Assembly (NCBI RefSeq): GCF_034377145.1
Contig: NZ_CP139710.1
Span: forward strand, 111,245-175,244
Direction: 5' to 3'
Length of the DNA: 64,000 nucleotides
From: Sulfitobacter sp. OXR-159
Lineage (GTDB): Bacteria; Pseudomonadota; Alphaproteobacteria; Rhodobacterales; Rhodobacteraceae
Made by a program: the position numbers and the translations under genes
In this document: positions 8,616 to 16,449 of the stretch, piece after piece
Layout of the letters: every line of letters starts with the position of its first letter
How positions within the stretch are numbered: position 1 is the first letter of the stretch
The notes under the pieces: model-generated
What the model was told of the DNA's origin: nothing
Seen by the model: only the letters and a program-made list of their open reading frames with translations
The model's database searches: none

Positions 8616-10286
8616 CCCACATTTCCCAAGTAAGGCGCTGATTTCGCTGTCCTGACCATTATATTTCCTATATAAAACATGGTGTTGAAGGCTGCGAGGG
8701 GCGCGTTTCATGGATCACCCAGAGGGTGCGGGCTTGCAACGGGCAGATCGGGTGGATTTCGACCCTCGCGTGCGGCTGGAATTTCGCGGCACGCAGCTCA
8801 GTTCCGACGGCGGCCTTCTGGTGATGCGCGAGCTTGATGACGCGCTCGGGTTGTCCGATTTGGCGTCAGCGGCGCTGCGCGATACTCGCTCTGGCAAGAA
8901 CACGGTCCATCGGCTCGACGGCCTGTTCCGGCAATCAGTCTTTGGGCGGCTGGCCGGATACGAGGATGTCAACGACGCCAACCGTCTCGCCTGCGATCCG
9001 GTCATGCGCCAAGTTGTCGGCGGCAGAGCGGTCGATGCACAAGCGGCCTCGGCATCGCAGATGGGACGGTTCGAGACCGAGACGCTGGCTCTGGCCGGGA
9101 ACCGTGCCGCGCTGGCCGACCTGAACGGGCAATGGATCGACCGGTTCCATGACCGTAACGGGCTGAAGTACATCGTTCTGGACATGGACAGCTCGGTCAG
9201 CCCGACCCATGGCGACCAGGAAGGGTCCGCCTGGAATGGCCATTTCGACTGTAGCTGCTATCACCCCAACTTTCTGTTCAACCAGTTCGGGATGCTGGAA
9301 CGCTGCGCCCTGCGCCATGGCAACGTCCACAGCGCCGATGGCTGGCGTGATGTTCTCGACCCCGTCATTGCGCGCTACGCGGAGCGCGACCTTGGTGGCA
9401 GGTTCTTCCGGGCCGATGCTGCCTACGCGATCCCGGCGATCTATGAGCGATTGGAAGAAGCGCGGTTCTTCTACGCCATCCGGCTGCCCGCAAACGCGGT
9501 CCTCAAGGACAAGATCGCGCATCGGCTAACGCGCCCTGTCGGGCGGCCGTCACTGACCAAGGTCAAGCGGTTCTTCGAGGAATTCGAGTATCAGGCGGCG
9601 TCCTGGGACAAGGAACGCCGGGTGATCGCCAAGATCGAATGGCATCCGGGCGAACTGTTCCCGCGTGTCGGCTTCATCGTCACCAACCTGCCGATGGAGC
9701 CGGACTGGGTGGTGCGGTTCTACAACCAGCGCGGCACCGCCGAGCAGCACATCAAAGAGGGCAAATACGCCTTTCGCTGGACGCGGCTGTCGTGCCGGAA
9801 GTTCCGCGACAATGAGGTGCGGCTGCAACTGCACGCCCTGGCGTACAACCTGGCCACCTTCTTGCGCTGCATCGAGCTGCCCGAAGCCATGGCCGACTGG
9901 TCGTTGACCAGCCTGCAACTGAAGCTGATCAAGATCGGGGCACGTGTGGTCCGTCACGCCCGCACCATCACCTTCCAGCTGGCCGAGGTCGCTGTCACCG
10001 GCACGATGGTACGCGCCATCCTCGCCGCTATCCGCCGATTGCGAGCGCCACCGCTATGCGCATGATCGCGATCCACGCTCAAACTGAACGAAAGCGGCTG
10101 GACAGATCTGTCCGCTGCGCTGAAAAACGCCGCCCCTGGGCAAGGAAACAGCGGCTTCGCGGTCTGATCCGTCCAGATCCAGCAGTCTGCGCGACCGCAG
10201 GTGCCGCTTGCGGCAGAAAATCCTTGTCTAGCGATCGGATACAGGCGATCTTCACCTCAAACGACACGCCACCTGGGGAATGCAGG
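8616..10286 (+). mobile_element. IS1380-family insertion sequence, complete, with target duplication
   Basis: The left end reads CCCACATTTCCCAAGT; the right end, read inward, is CCTGCATTCCCCAGGT, matching at 12 of 16 positions. Both ends are flanked directly by TTCAT (8611-8615 and 10287-10291), a 5-bp target site duplication. The resulting 1671-bp length fits the IS1380 family, and the single long gene inside encodes its transposase. Direct flanking repeats argue for a simple, fairly recent insertion with no later rearrangement. Confidence 0.8.
8710..10065 (+). CDS. IS1380 family transposase
   Basis: A 451-aa DDE transposase of the IS1380 group. The N-terminal DFDPRVRLEFRGTQLSSDGGLLVMRELDD block is typical of the family, as is TVHRLDGLFRQSVFGRLAGYEDVNDANRL. 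The catalytic acidic residues are likely the Asp in YIVLDMDSSV, the Asp in RFFRADAAYA, and the Glu in NQRGTAEQHIKEGKYA, which also shows the Y-x2-R-G-x2-E-x6-K type signature of this clan. Length is normal and the gene is intact, so the element should be able to move. Start at the ATG that gives the family N terminus. Confidence 0.93.
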   Translation: MDHPEGAGLQRADRVDFDPRVRLEFRGTQLSSDGGLLVMRELDDALGLSDLASAALRDTRSGKNTVHRLDGLFRQSVFGRLAGYEDVNDANRLACDPVMRQVVGGRAVDAQAASASQMGRFETETLALAGNRAALADLNGQWIDRFHDRNGLKYIVLDMDSSVSPTHGDQEGSAWNGHFDCSCYHPNFLFNQFGMLERCALRHGNVHSADGWRDVLDPVIARYAERDLGGRFFRADAAYAIPAIYERLEEARFFYAIRLPANAVLKDKIAHRLTRPVGRPSLTKVKRFFEEFEYQAASWDKERRVIAKIEWHPGELFPRVGFIVTNLPMEPDWVVRFYNQRGTAEQHIKEGKYAFRWTRLSCRKFRDNEVRLQLHALAYNLATFLRCIELPEAMADWSLTSLQLKLIKIGARVVRHARTITFQLAEVAVTGTMVRAILAAIRRLRAPPLCA

Positions 10287-10523
10287 TTCATTTGCATGGC
10301 CCCTGCGAACCTTGACGCAAGGTCACTCAAAAAAGATCCCTATTTGTCTTAATCGCGTTTCCGCGCCGAATTCGACGTTCCCAAATTACTTATACGGGCC
10401 GCGCAGGACATCACCTCACGGTCATCGCCAAAGAGCACGACCGGAGCGCAAGACAAAACCGCGTCTTCATCTGCTTACACACCTCCCAACACCAAAGATT
10501 GGGATTAAAAAGAAAGAGTTAAA

Positions 10524-10928
10524 ATGTTGAAGTTCAGCACGACTATGATTGAGACCGCACCTTCCCCTTGGAAGTGTTATAAGGATCTTGTCCTCGAAGC
10601 ACTCCAAGCAAAAGGGATGTGGCCCTCAAGCTACCGCTCCCCCGAATTCCCCGAGCATATGTCTATTCATACGCTCGAACGGTTCACCCTTGAGAACGAA
10701 GGCAACGGGTGGTCATTCTTCCTGACATTCAAAACCACAGAACCGCTGATGCCAAATACGATGGCCCTGCCGCCCGAACTGCGCCTTGATGACCCAATGA
10801 CCGCTTTTCTGCTCGGGGCTCAAGTCATCTGTGAGCTTGCCACCGGGTCGGGCGAATTACCCTTCACCGCCGTCGGAAACATAATCTTCTTTGCAACGGT
10901 AGGCCCGGAGAACGCCGTGCTGGCATAG
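10524..10928 (+). CDS. Hypothetical protein, 134 aa
   Basis: Unrecognised small protein. It starts at an ATG preceded by AAAGAAAGAG, an acceptable ribosome binding site. The sequence reads like a folded alpha/beta protein (WSFFLTFKTTEPL, then LDDPMTAFLLGAQVICELATGSGELPF, ending ITVGNIIFF-like strands), with no signal peptide or membrane segment and no known catalytic motif. The about 230 bp before it, beyond the IS element, hold no gene. A hairpin follows 70 bp downstream. It is a plasmid accessory gene of unknown role. Confidence 0.5.
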   Translation: MLKFSTTMIETAPSPWKCYKDLVLEALQAKGMWPSSYRSPEFPEHMSIHTLERFTLENEGNGWSFFLTFKTTEPLMPNTMALPPELRLDDPMTAFLLGAQVICELATGSGELPFTAVGNIIFFATVGPENAVLA

Positions 10929-10998
10929 ACCACCGTCAATCCTGACGTCAGCGACAAGATCAGATCTCAGACCTTAAATCGCTCCTCTGCAAAAGGCG

Positions 10999-11018
10999 CC
11001 CGGGCCATACGGTCCGGG
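10999..11018. terminator. Possible hairpin between convergent genes
   Basis: CCCGGGCC and GGTCCGGG pair at 7 of 8 positions around a 4-base loop, between two convergent genes. There is no strong T run, so termination is only suggested by position. Confidence 0.3.
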
Positions 11019-11081
11019 TGTCTTGTGTAGAAGGGCTGCGCAACTTCCTTCTGCGAATACCCCCAAAGCAGCCGATACACG

Positions 11082-11543
11082 TCACTCAGCCGGGGTAAGC
11101 CCGCCAAAGACCGGCGATTGCCGTGCGTAGATCGGAAAATCTCGGTGGCAGTGCCAAGCTAGAACCTCGGCTCTACGCCAGCGTTGGCTTCGGGTGTTTG
11201 CCCCCCCGTTCGATAGATCAATTGCCTTTGGAAAGGGCGGCATACCGATGGGCACCTGCCCCTTCGACCAGCGATAAAGGGTCGAAGGATCAACGCCCAA
11301 TAGTTCAGCTGTCGCGCGGGCATCCAGCAACGCTTTCCGAAGCTCTGCCGCACGCTCTGGCGTTTGTACTTCTGCAAACCCAAAGGCTTTCCACACAACA
11401 GACCACCGCGTTGTGCCGCCAACCAAACGGATCCCGAGCGCCTTCAAAACGCGTGATAACGCCCTGTAGTCGCCATTCTCCACTGGCTTCAGGCCAAAAA
11501 ACTTGACCAGGTCATCTTTCGAAAGAGGCTTATCTTGCTTCAT
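11082..11543 (-). CDS. Helix-turn-helix protein, excisionase/AlpA-like C-terminal part
   Basis: A 153-aa likely DNA-binding protein. The segment ATAELLGVDPSTLYRWSKGQVP (about residues 75-96) is a helix-turn-helix of the kind seen in transposon and phage regulators: recognition helix with TLYRW, then the wing PFPKAIDL and the final RWRRAEVLAWHC that is typical of AlpA/MerR-like excisionases. The N-terminal half (KDDLVKFFGLKPVENGDYRALSRVLKALG) may be a second small helical domain. No enzymatic residues are seen. The gene stands alone between two hypothetical genes; a role in plasmid gene control or in excision is an inference from fold only. Confidence 0.6.
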   Translation of the reverse strand: MKQDKPLSKDDLVKFFGLKPVENGDYRALSRVLKALGIRLVGGTTRWSVVWKAFGFAEVQTPERAAELRKALLDARATAELLGVDPSTLYRWSKGQVPIGMPPFPKAIDLSNGGANTRSQRWRRAEVLAWHCHRDFPIYARQSPVFGGLTPAE

Positions 11544-11929
11544 GCCAAGGACATAGACCCCAGCAAACCCGTTCCAAAAACAAGACCGCCTTTAGGCCGA
11601 GAATATTCTCAAAGCTCTATGCGAGATCATCAGAAACACCCGAAAGCGCGCGAAACGGAGTACTACGAGCCGCTCGAAGTATCCCAGATGAAAATCTCAT
11701 TCGCCTCCTAGGGGGCAACTTTTGGGCCCGACAGCTCTGCAAAAATCCAAAAGAAGGACCTCTGCCCTTGCTTCTGTTTTTGCGCAGCAGGTGTCGCTGC
11801 TTCCCATTCTCGAGGGGCGGCCGAAGCTTTAGATCGCTCCGCCCATCTCCCTTCGAGATCGCCTCTCCCCCTTCTTCCCCGGCAAAACCTGCGGAAAAAG
11901 GGGCGGGACTTCGGCATCATAGCAGGGGC
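11544..11929. other. Intergenic region
   Basis: No gene recognised. Frames on both strands are short and of low protein likeness. It contains the promoter side of the helix-turn-helix gene and the end of the next minus-strand gene. Confidence 0.35.
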
Positions 11930-12541
11930 TTAGGCACCGAGAGGACAGGCCTCAAGATCTACAACGAACCTGACACCACTAAGTCCGTCGCGGGCCCTCG
12001 CAAAGCCGTTGAGGCCCAGTTCGATATCCTGCTTGAGTTGCGCAGGAGTTCTTCCGTTTGTTTCCTGATGTAGGATCAGCTTCATCTTCGAAGAAACGTC
12101 GCGCGCGCCCTGTACCGTAAGACCATCGTAAATCAGCGTGAAGTCGCGGAAGACAAGAGTATTCAGCTGCCTGCTGGAGAAATCCCAGTGGCAAAACAAC
12201 ATGGAAATAAAACCGATATCCACGCTACGCTCGACAGCACGTTCGACCTGAACGCAGTTTCCGGCACTACGGGTCGGAAAGTTCATGACACGCGCATCAC
12301 AGACGCCCCCTTCAAGAAAAAAGAAGGCCTGAACTTCCGAGGCAGGATATCCGGATGCGCCAGCAAGCACGTGCCCGATGTCGAGCCCCAAAAGGTCACC
12401 TTCGTCCGCCTCTAACGGACTCCCAAGATACGCGTCTACAAGCAGGCGCCACTTTTCCACGACATGTTGCGGAAACGAAGACGGCTTTAGGGTGAGGGGG
12501 ATGACGTCACGCGCTTGGGTGAGAGGTACTTCTTTAGACAT
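11930..12541 (-). CDS. Hypothetical protein, 203 aa, strong ribosome binding site
   Basis: Unrecognised soluble protein beginning MSKEVPLTQARDVIPLTL. The start is decided by AAGGAG seven bases before this ATG; the upstream extension in the same frame is Cys-rich and looks non-coding. The body has a regular mix of strands and helices (LLGLDIGHVLAGASGYPASEVQAFFFLEGG; FCHWDFSSRQLNTLVFRDFTLIYDGL), consistent with a folded domain. No motif for catalysis or nucleic-acid binding stands out, nor a signal peptide. It is the nearest protein-coding gene on one side of the 21-bp repeat array, about 365 bp away, so a link to that site is possible but unproven. Confidence 0.55.
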   Translation of the reverse strand: MSKEVPLTQARDVIPLTLKPSSFPQHVVEKWRLLVDAYLGSPLEADEGDLLGLDIGHVLAGASGYPASEVQAFFFLEGGVCDARVMNFPTRSAGNCVQVERAVERSVDIGFISMLFCHWDFSSRQLNTLVFRDFTLIYDGLTVQGARDVSSKMKLILHQETNGRTPAQLKQDIELGLNGFARARDGLSGVRFVVDLEACPLGA

Positions 12542-12906
12542 TTTGTTCTCCTTAAATGGGCGGGGTTGAAAGTGCCCATGACAGGGACATCGGATTGAAG
12601 CTTTGACGGCGGTAATCTGGAGAGACAGAAAAATGAAATTTCTGCAAAAATTTTCCGCCGGCCCCAACACACGTCTGACAGCGAAGGCTGTCACACCCGC
12701 CTTGTCAAAAAGACCTGCATGCACTGAGAATATGCGCATCCACCCGCAACAATCAGCAGCGGTTTTGAAACAGGCGCGGCATTGCACGGTCAAAATCCTG
12801 GCATAATCGTCCCGGGGTTCTGAGCAGGCTTCATAGACCTGCACGCTGGAAGTCAGAAAAACTCGCTGAGGGAGACCCCTGCCTCATCTTGTTTTCCGCC
12901 CAAAAG

Positions 12907-13011
12907 ATCGCCCGGGAAATTGCGTCATGTTCCGGGGAAATTGCGTCGAAACCCGGGGTTTTTGCGTCAAACCACCGGGAAATTGCGTCATAACCCGGGG
13001 TTTTTGCGTCA
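12907..13011. repeat. Five 21-bp direct repeats (iteron-like array)
   Basis: TTGCGTC occurs five times at an exact 21-bp spacing (TGCGTC at 12921, 12942, 12963, 12984 and 13005), each copy preceded by a CCGGG(G)AAA or CCGGGGTTT block. The copies come in two versions (AAATTGCGTC and TTTTTGCGTC). The spacing of two helix turns puts all copies on one face of the DNA. An A+T-rich stretch with TTATAAACA follows. This is the layout of iterons at a plasmid origin or of a cooperative operator or partition site. Confidence 0.75.
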
Positions 13012-13118
13012 CAAACACCGCAACACATTGGTTATAAACAAAAATAGACGCTGCTTTGAATCAAGAGAATTAGGAAACATATGAAAGAGCCCGTGCCGGG
13101 CAGTTTTGGGGTGTTTTT

Positions 13119-13137
13119 AAGGGGGCTTCGCCCTTTT
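13119..13137. terminator. Short hairpin with T runs, terminator-like
   Basis: AAGGGGGC, loop TTC, GCCCTTTT, with five Ts before and four at the end, so it could work in both directions. It lies downstream of the 21-bp repeats. A 34-codon frame starting at the ATG at 13081 runs through it and is probably not a gene. Confidence 0.45.
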
Positions 13138-13248
13138 GGCGCAGGATATTCTTCAGCGTTTTGGTACGGCATCAGCGGTGCCTAATTCTTCTCAAGAGCT
13201 TCGGAAGAAGGGCCCCCGCCCTGCTTGAGCTGTGAACAGGAGGCACAG

Positions 13249-13647
13249 ATGCCAGAGGATATGATAGCGACAATCGCTGCGGAGCGCGGCTACGCCAATG
13301 CTGAGTTCGAGGCTGCGATTGAAGCGTATCGGCGCAGAGAGAGGCTCTCGCACCCTGCAGGACGGCTTGACACAGCAGGAGCGTTTCATCTCGAAGAGCA
13401 TTGTGACTGCTGCGCCAGTCTCCAGCGCAGCAGTGCCAAACGTCCCTACGTAGAGATGCATCATGGACGGTCGCTCACACATGTCGCACAGCTCTACGAC
13501 GTTCCCGTTCTGCACGTACGGCGGCTCGTAAAAGCCTTCGAGAGGGCCCAGAGGTTGCCCCTGAACTCACGGCACGCCGAGGGGCAGCTCAAAGTCCTGC
13601 TGACCAGCATTCTGCAGCCCGTTCATCGGGGCGCCAGACCCCAATAA
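13249..13647 (+). CDS. Hypothetical protein, 132 aa
   Basis: Start set at the ATG with AGGAGG five bases before it, one of the best ribosome binding sites of the region; a slightly longer frame from an upstream TTG is less likely. The protein begins MPEDMIATIAAERGYANAEF and is mostly helical. The second half (SLTHVAQLYDVPVLHVRRLVKAFERAQR) reads like a helix-turn-helix with VAQLYDVPVLHVRRLV as the core, so DNA binding is plausible. A CDCC cluster (EEHCDCCASL) in the middle could bind metal. It lies 240 bp beyond the 21-bp repeat array and points away from it, which makes it a candidate for a protein acting on those repeats (inference). Confidence 0.5.
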   Translation: MPEDMIATIAAERGYANAEFEAAIEAYRRRERLSHPAGRLDTAGAFHLEEHCDCCASLQRSSAKRPYVEMHHGRSLTHVAQLYDVPVLHVRRLVKAFERAQRLPLNSRHAEGQLKVLLTSILQPVHRGARPQ

Positions 13648-13656
13648 GCCAGGGGC

Positions 13657-14139
13657 TCAGAAGCACTCGGCCAGTTCTTCGAGACTGAGATCGGCATCCA
13701 AGGGCCCCGAATGCCCGATCACGGCGGCCGTCACAATCCAAATGCCCAGCCAGGTCGCGGTCCGTGACCGCATGCCAGCGGCCTCGGCAGCTTCGAGCAC
13801 ATGCAGCATCTGAGCGCTCATTCGCACAACTTGGCAAGAAGGTGCTTTGGGCGCTGTCGCTTCCTGCGGCAACAGCTTCTCCCAATCGTCCTCGCAGCGG
13901 TTCCGCTTAAGCACATTCAACGCGCCCGGCCAAGCGCGCTGGAACTCTGCTGACAGAGCAATGCCTCGCGCCCGGGCAAATGCGCTCAACCCCGTGGCGA
14001 GAGCATCGAGCAAGTCGTTGGAGTTGTAGAGACCCGCACGGTGGAACTGCCGGGCAAGTTGTTCCGCAGCTTTTGGGGCCACGCTTTCAAACAGCTGCAG
14101 GCCGGAAATCTGAAAGGGAAAATTGTTCGTATATGTCAT
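13657..14139 (-). CDS. Hypothetical protein, 160 aa
   Basis: Unrecognised, mostly helical protein starting MTYTNNFPFQISGLQLFESV. Helices AAEQLARQFHRAGLYNSNDLLDALATGLSAFARARG and MLHVLEAAEAAGMRSRTATWLGIWIVTAAVIG are clear; the last has a moderately hydrophobic stretch (TWLGIWIVTAAVIGH) that could be one membrane-associated segment, though charged ends are short. It is convergent with the preceding plus-strand gene, with only 9 bp between the stop codons. No function can be assigned. Confidence 0.5.
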   Translation of the reverse strand: MTYTNNFPFQISGLQLFESVAPKAAEQLARQFHRAGLYNSNDLLDALATGLSAFARARGIALSAEFQRAWPGALNVLKRNRCEDDWEKLLPQEATAPKAPSCQVVRMSAQMLHVLEAAEAAGMRSRTATWLGIWIVTAAVIGHSGPLDADLSLEELAECF

Positions 14140-14201
14140 CTGAGGGGCTTTCTTGAAGGATTGAATGGCACCCAGCCCGACCCTCCCCTCTTTTGCAAAA
14201 G

Positions 14202-14250
14202 AGGCCTGTCGTTCTGCGCGTCCAAACAGAACGCGCAGGACGACAGGCCT
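14202..14250. repeat. Long hairpin, 20-bp arms with one mismatch
   Basis: The arms AGGCCTGTCGTTCTGCGCGT and ACGCGCAGGACGACAGGCCT pair at 19 of 20 positions around the 9-base loop CCAAACAGA. This is far longer than an ordinary terminator stem, and only a weak T run follows. It lies in the 400-bp gap between two divergent hypothetical genes, which otherwise holds no recognisable gene, only GC-rich leader sequence. Confidence 0.6.
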
Positions 14251-14544
14251 TTGAGCATCACCCTTTTATCCATTTGAGGTTATGGCGGCGCGCGGGCCCG
14301 GTTCACCGTCTGCGCACAATCAAGCCGCCCTTTACGCCACGTAATGCAACCGCGCGCCGAAAATCGTTCCGATCTCCATTTTGAGGCCCGAAAGCCCACA
14401 CCCCGCCGAATGAAAGGAGTTCGCGATCACCATTCGAAAAAACCGTAAAAAATCTCACTTGGCGTTACCGCGCCCCTGAAATCGATCTCACATCATGAAT
14501 ACAGCACCAACGCTGTTAAACAAAAACATAAAGGAAAGCAGACC

Positions 14545-15276
14545 ATGACTTCTTCAAAATCCACTTCACCCCAAAACGCAACCCAGCCGCTCACGTTCGA
14601 AACCGACGCTGAAAAGGTCACCTCTACCTGCAACCCTGACCAAGTAGATTGTTCGGCGAACCCGTTCCAAGTAGAGACCGTCAACTATATCGGCGGGCTC
14701 TCCTTTGAGCCTCATATCGTTCCTCATGAGAATGCGCAGGTAGGCGATATTATTGGAGTGTATTTCTCTGTAACTGCTAGCGAAGACCAGTTCCCAAGCC
14801 ACGACTATGGCGACCCAGTCTTCTATGTGCAGGGCGACAACGAGATAAAAGCTGTGTTCTCCGAAGACCTACCCAAAGAAAAATTGCCTTCCGCCGCACG
14901 GATTATTTCTGATTTCTATTTATCGCAGGGTCATGACGACACTGCACATCGGAGGTCGATGTTCCCCTGCCCAGAAAGCTACCAATACTATGTGGTGTAT
15001 TTTGCCGATGCCATTCTGATGACTGAAGCGACTTGGCTGCATGGAGATATCCTCGATTTCTACGACGAGGGGGAACTGGAACAAGTAAACCCCGTTCTGA
15101 TCGCGATGCAGGAAGTCAAAGACAACGCTGCAAGCCTCGCCTGCGTAGAAAAAACGAGAACTTATTTGAAACTGTTCAAGCAGCTGCTACCCGAAAATGT
15201 GCGGGAGCTTGCAGATTGGAACATTCGAATGCCTGACCCGGCAGACTTTCTGTCCTCTTGGGCGAACCGGAAATAG
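14545..15276 (+). CDS. Hypothetical protein, 243 aa, acidic, lower GC than neighbours
   Basis: Unrecognised soluble protein with AAAGGAAAG upstream of its ATG. The N terminus is Ser/Thr/Asn-rich and likely disordered (SKSTSPQNATQPLTFETDAEK), including CNPDQVDCSANPF, a pair of cysteines. The rest has a plausible fold: YIGGLSFEPHIVPHENAQVGDIIGVYFSV, a central VVYFADAILMTEATWLHGDILDFYDEGELEQV helix-rich part, and a C-terminal helical tail. The composition is acidic and the codon use less GC-rich than its neighbours, which suggests a different origin. No catalytic motif is seen. A 9-bp hairpin follows the stop codon. Confidence 0.55.
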   Translation: MTSSKSTSPQNATQPLTFETDAEKVTSTCNPDQVDCSANPFQVETVNYIGGLSFEPHIVPHENAQVGDIIGVYFSVTASEDQFPSHDYGDPVFYVQGDNEIKAVFSEDLPKEKLPSAARIISDFYLSQGHDDTAHRRSMFPCPESYQYYVVYFADAILMTEATWLHGDILDFYDEGELEQVNPVLIAMQEVKDNAASLACVEKTRTYLKLFKQLLPENVRELADWNIRMPDPADFLSSWANRK

Positions 15277-15296
15277 GAAGAGCATTGGCTTCCTCA

Positions 15297-15333
15297 GGAG
15301 CGCGCTGCAGGGAAAATACTCTTCGCGCGCTCC
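15297..15333. terminator. Hairpin downstream of the acidic hypothetical gene
   Basis: GGAGCGCGC and GCGCGCTCC are perfect 9-bp arms around a 19-base loop, 20 bp behind the stop codon, followed by GAAAATAACTTTCTT. It is a plausible, not classical, terminator. Confidence 0.4.
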
Positions 15334-15488
15334 GAAAATAACTTTCTTGAGGGCTGTTACACTAATTAATACTGGCCATATGGGTAACAGTTCCTAGGCG
15401 GGTCTACCTGACGATGACGTCAAACAGCCCATCGATAAATGCGTTCTATCCTGTAACCCCTGGTTCTTTATTATGGCTCTGACCGCGT

Positions 15489-15755
15489 TTGATTGCTCAT
15501 ATTGTAGGTCAGCGTAGGTTCTTGCGCGGCGGCGAATACGCCGACTGGATCGAGTTTCTGGGTAGGCACAAAACGTTGGTGGAGAGCGGTCTCGCCGACA
15601 GTCTCAACGCGACGGTGCGGCGCAAAAACAGCTGGCTCAAGAACTACCACAACGCAGTCATCGGCGAGAACATAGCAAACCTGGAACCGGGCGCGATGAC
15701 CGAGGATGGGGACCCTTGGGAAGCTCTGTTCAGAGGGCTCAGGATCGAAGTCTGA
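15489..15755 (+). pseudogene. Possible gene remnant, 88 codons, unrecognised
   Basis: The frame reads protein-like at its end (LNATVRRKNSWLKNYHNAVI, then IANLEPGAMTEDGDPWEALF), as if it were the 3' part of a larger gene, and opens with a TTG that has no ribosome binding site. No family was recognised. The complementary strand is also open but looks like a shadow. It lies alone between a hypothetical gene and scpB. Confidence 0.25.
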
Positions 15756-15850
15756 GTTCTCTCGACAAGTCACGACTGAGAGCGTCACAAAATGTCCACG
15801 ACATGCCTCATCGTTTGGCCAATACGGGGATCGCCAGCCCGCCACCATTC

Positions 15851-16447
15851 CTATGACCCGCCATCCAGACCTGCGTCCTCCAACTGCTCCCGTTCTGGCA
15901 GATCCGCGAGAGTCTCCAGATCAAATGCGACAAGGAACTGCTCGGTCGTCACAAATGTGTAGGGCGCTCCGCGACGCGGCGATCGTGGCCCCGTCCCGAT
16001 CAGGCTGCGCGCATGCAACCGACCGATCAGGTCGCGACTGATCTCCTTGCCGAAGATGTCCTTGAGTCCGTCGCGCGTGATCGGCTGGTGATAGGCGATG
16101 GCGGCCAAGACCGCGACGTCGAACTCGCTCAGGTCTATCAGCTGATCTCCCACATCCGCCGCCGACCGGATCGCGGGCGCATAGGCCGCCCGCGTCCGAA
16201 ACATCCAGCCGCCGGCGACTTGGGCGATCTCAAACGCCCGCCCTTCCAGATCGGCGGCAAGGTCCTTGATCAGCAGGTCAACCGAGGCTCCCTGCCCCAC
16301 CACGCGGGCGAGGCCTTCGCGCGGCACAGGCGCGGCCGAGGCAAAGAGTACCGCCTCGATCCGGCGCATCCATTCCCTCCAACGCAGCTCAGGCGGTAGG
16401 TCGGACAACTCGCGGTCCAGGTCAGGTTCCGGGCGATCCTTCGCCAT
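15851..16447 (-). CDS. scpB: ScpB-like protein (SMC-ScpA-ScpB condensin subunit family), left copy
   Basis: A 198-aa protein of the ScpB family. ScpB normally binds ScpA and SMC as a pair of winged-helix domains in chromosome condensation. Both domains are recognisable: the first from RIEAVLFASAAPVPREGLARVVG to GGWMFRTRA, the second from VAVLAAIAYHQPITRDGLKDIFGKEISRDLIGRLHARSLI to APYTFVTTEQFLVAFDL. The family signature AYHQPITR..I..I.G is present. No SMC or ScpA gene is nearby, so on this plasmid it probably works with the DUF1403 protein encoded 2 bp upstream in the same operon. A second, roughly two-thirds identical copy lies at the other end of the transposon block, also behind DUF1403. 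Confidence 0.88.
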   Translation of the reverse strand: MAKDRPEPDLDRELSDLPPELRWREWMRRIEAVLFASAAPVPREGLARVVGQGASVDLLIKDLAADLEGRAFEIAQVAGGWMFRTRAAYAPAIRSAADVGDQLIDLSEFDVAVLAAIAYHQPITRDGLKDIFGKEISRDLIGRLHARSLIGTGPRSPRRGAPYTFVTTEQFLVAFDLETLADLPEREQLEDAGLDGGS

Positions 16448-16449
16448 CC

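Noticed and set aside
12907..13011. CRISPR array
   Set aside because: The repeats are adjacent 21-bp units without spacers, and no cas genes are in the window.
13081..13182. 34-codon gene behind the 21-bp repeats
   Set aside because: It runs through a terminator-like hairpin and shows no conserved pattern.
14202..14250. Integron attC site
   Set aside because: The typical R and L core boxes (GTTRRRY) are missing and no integron integrase or cassette array is nearby.
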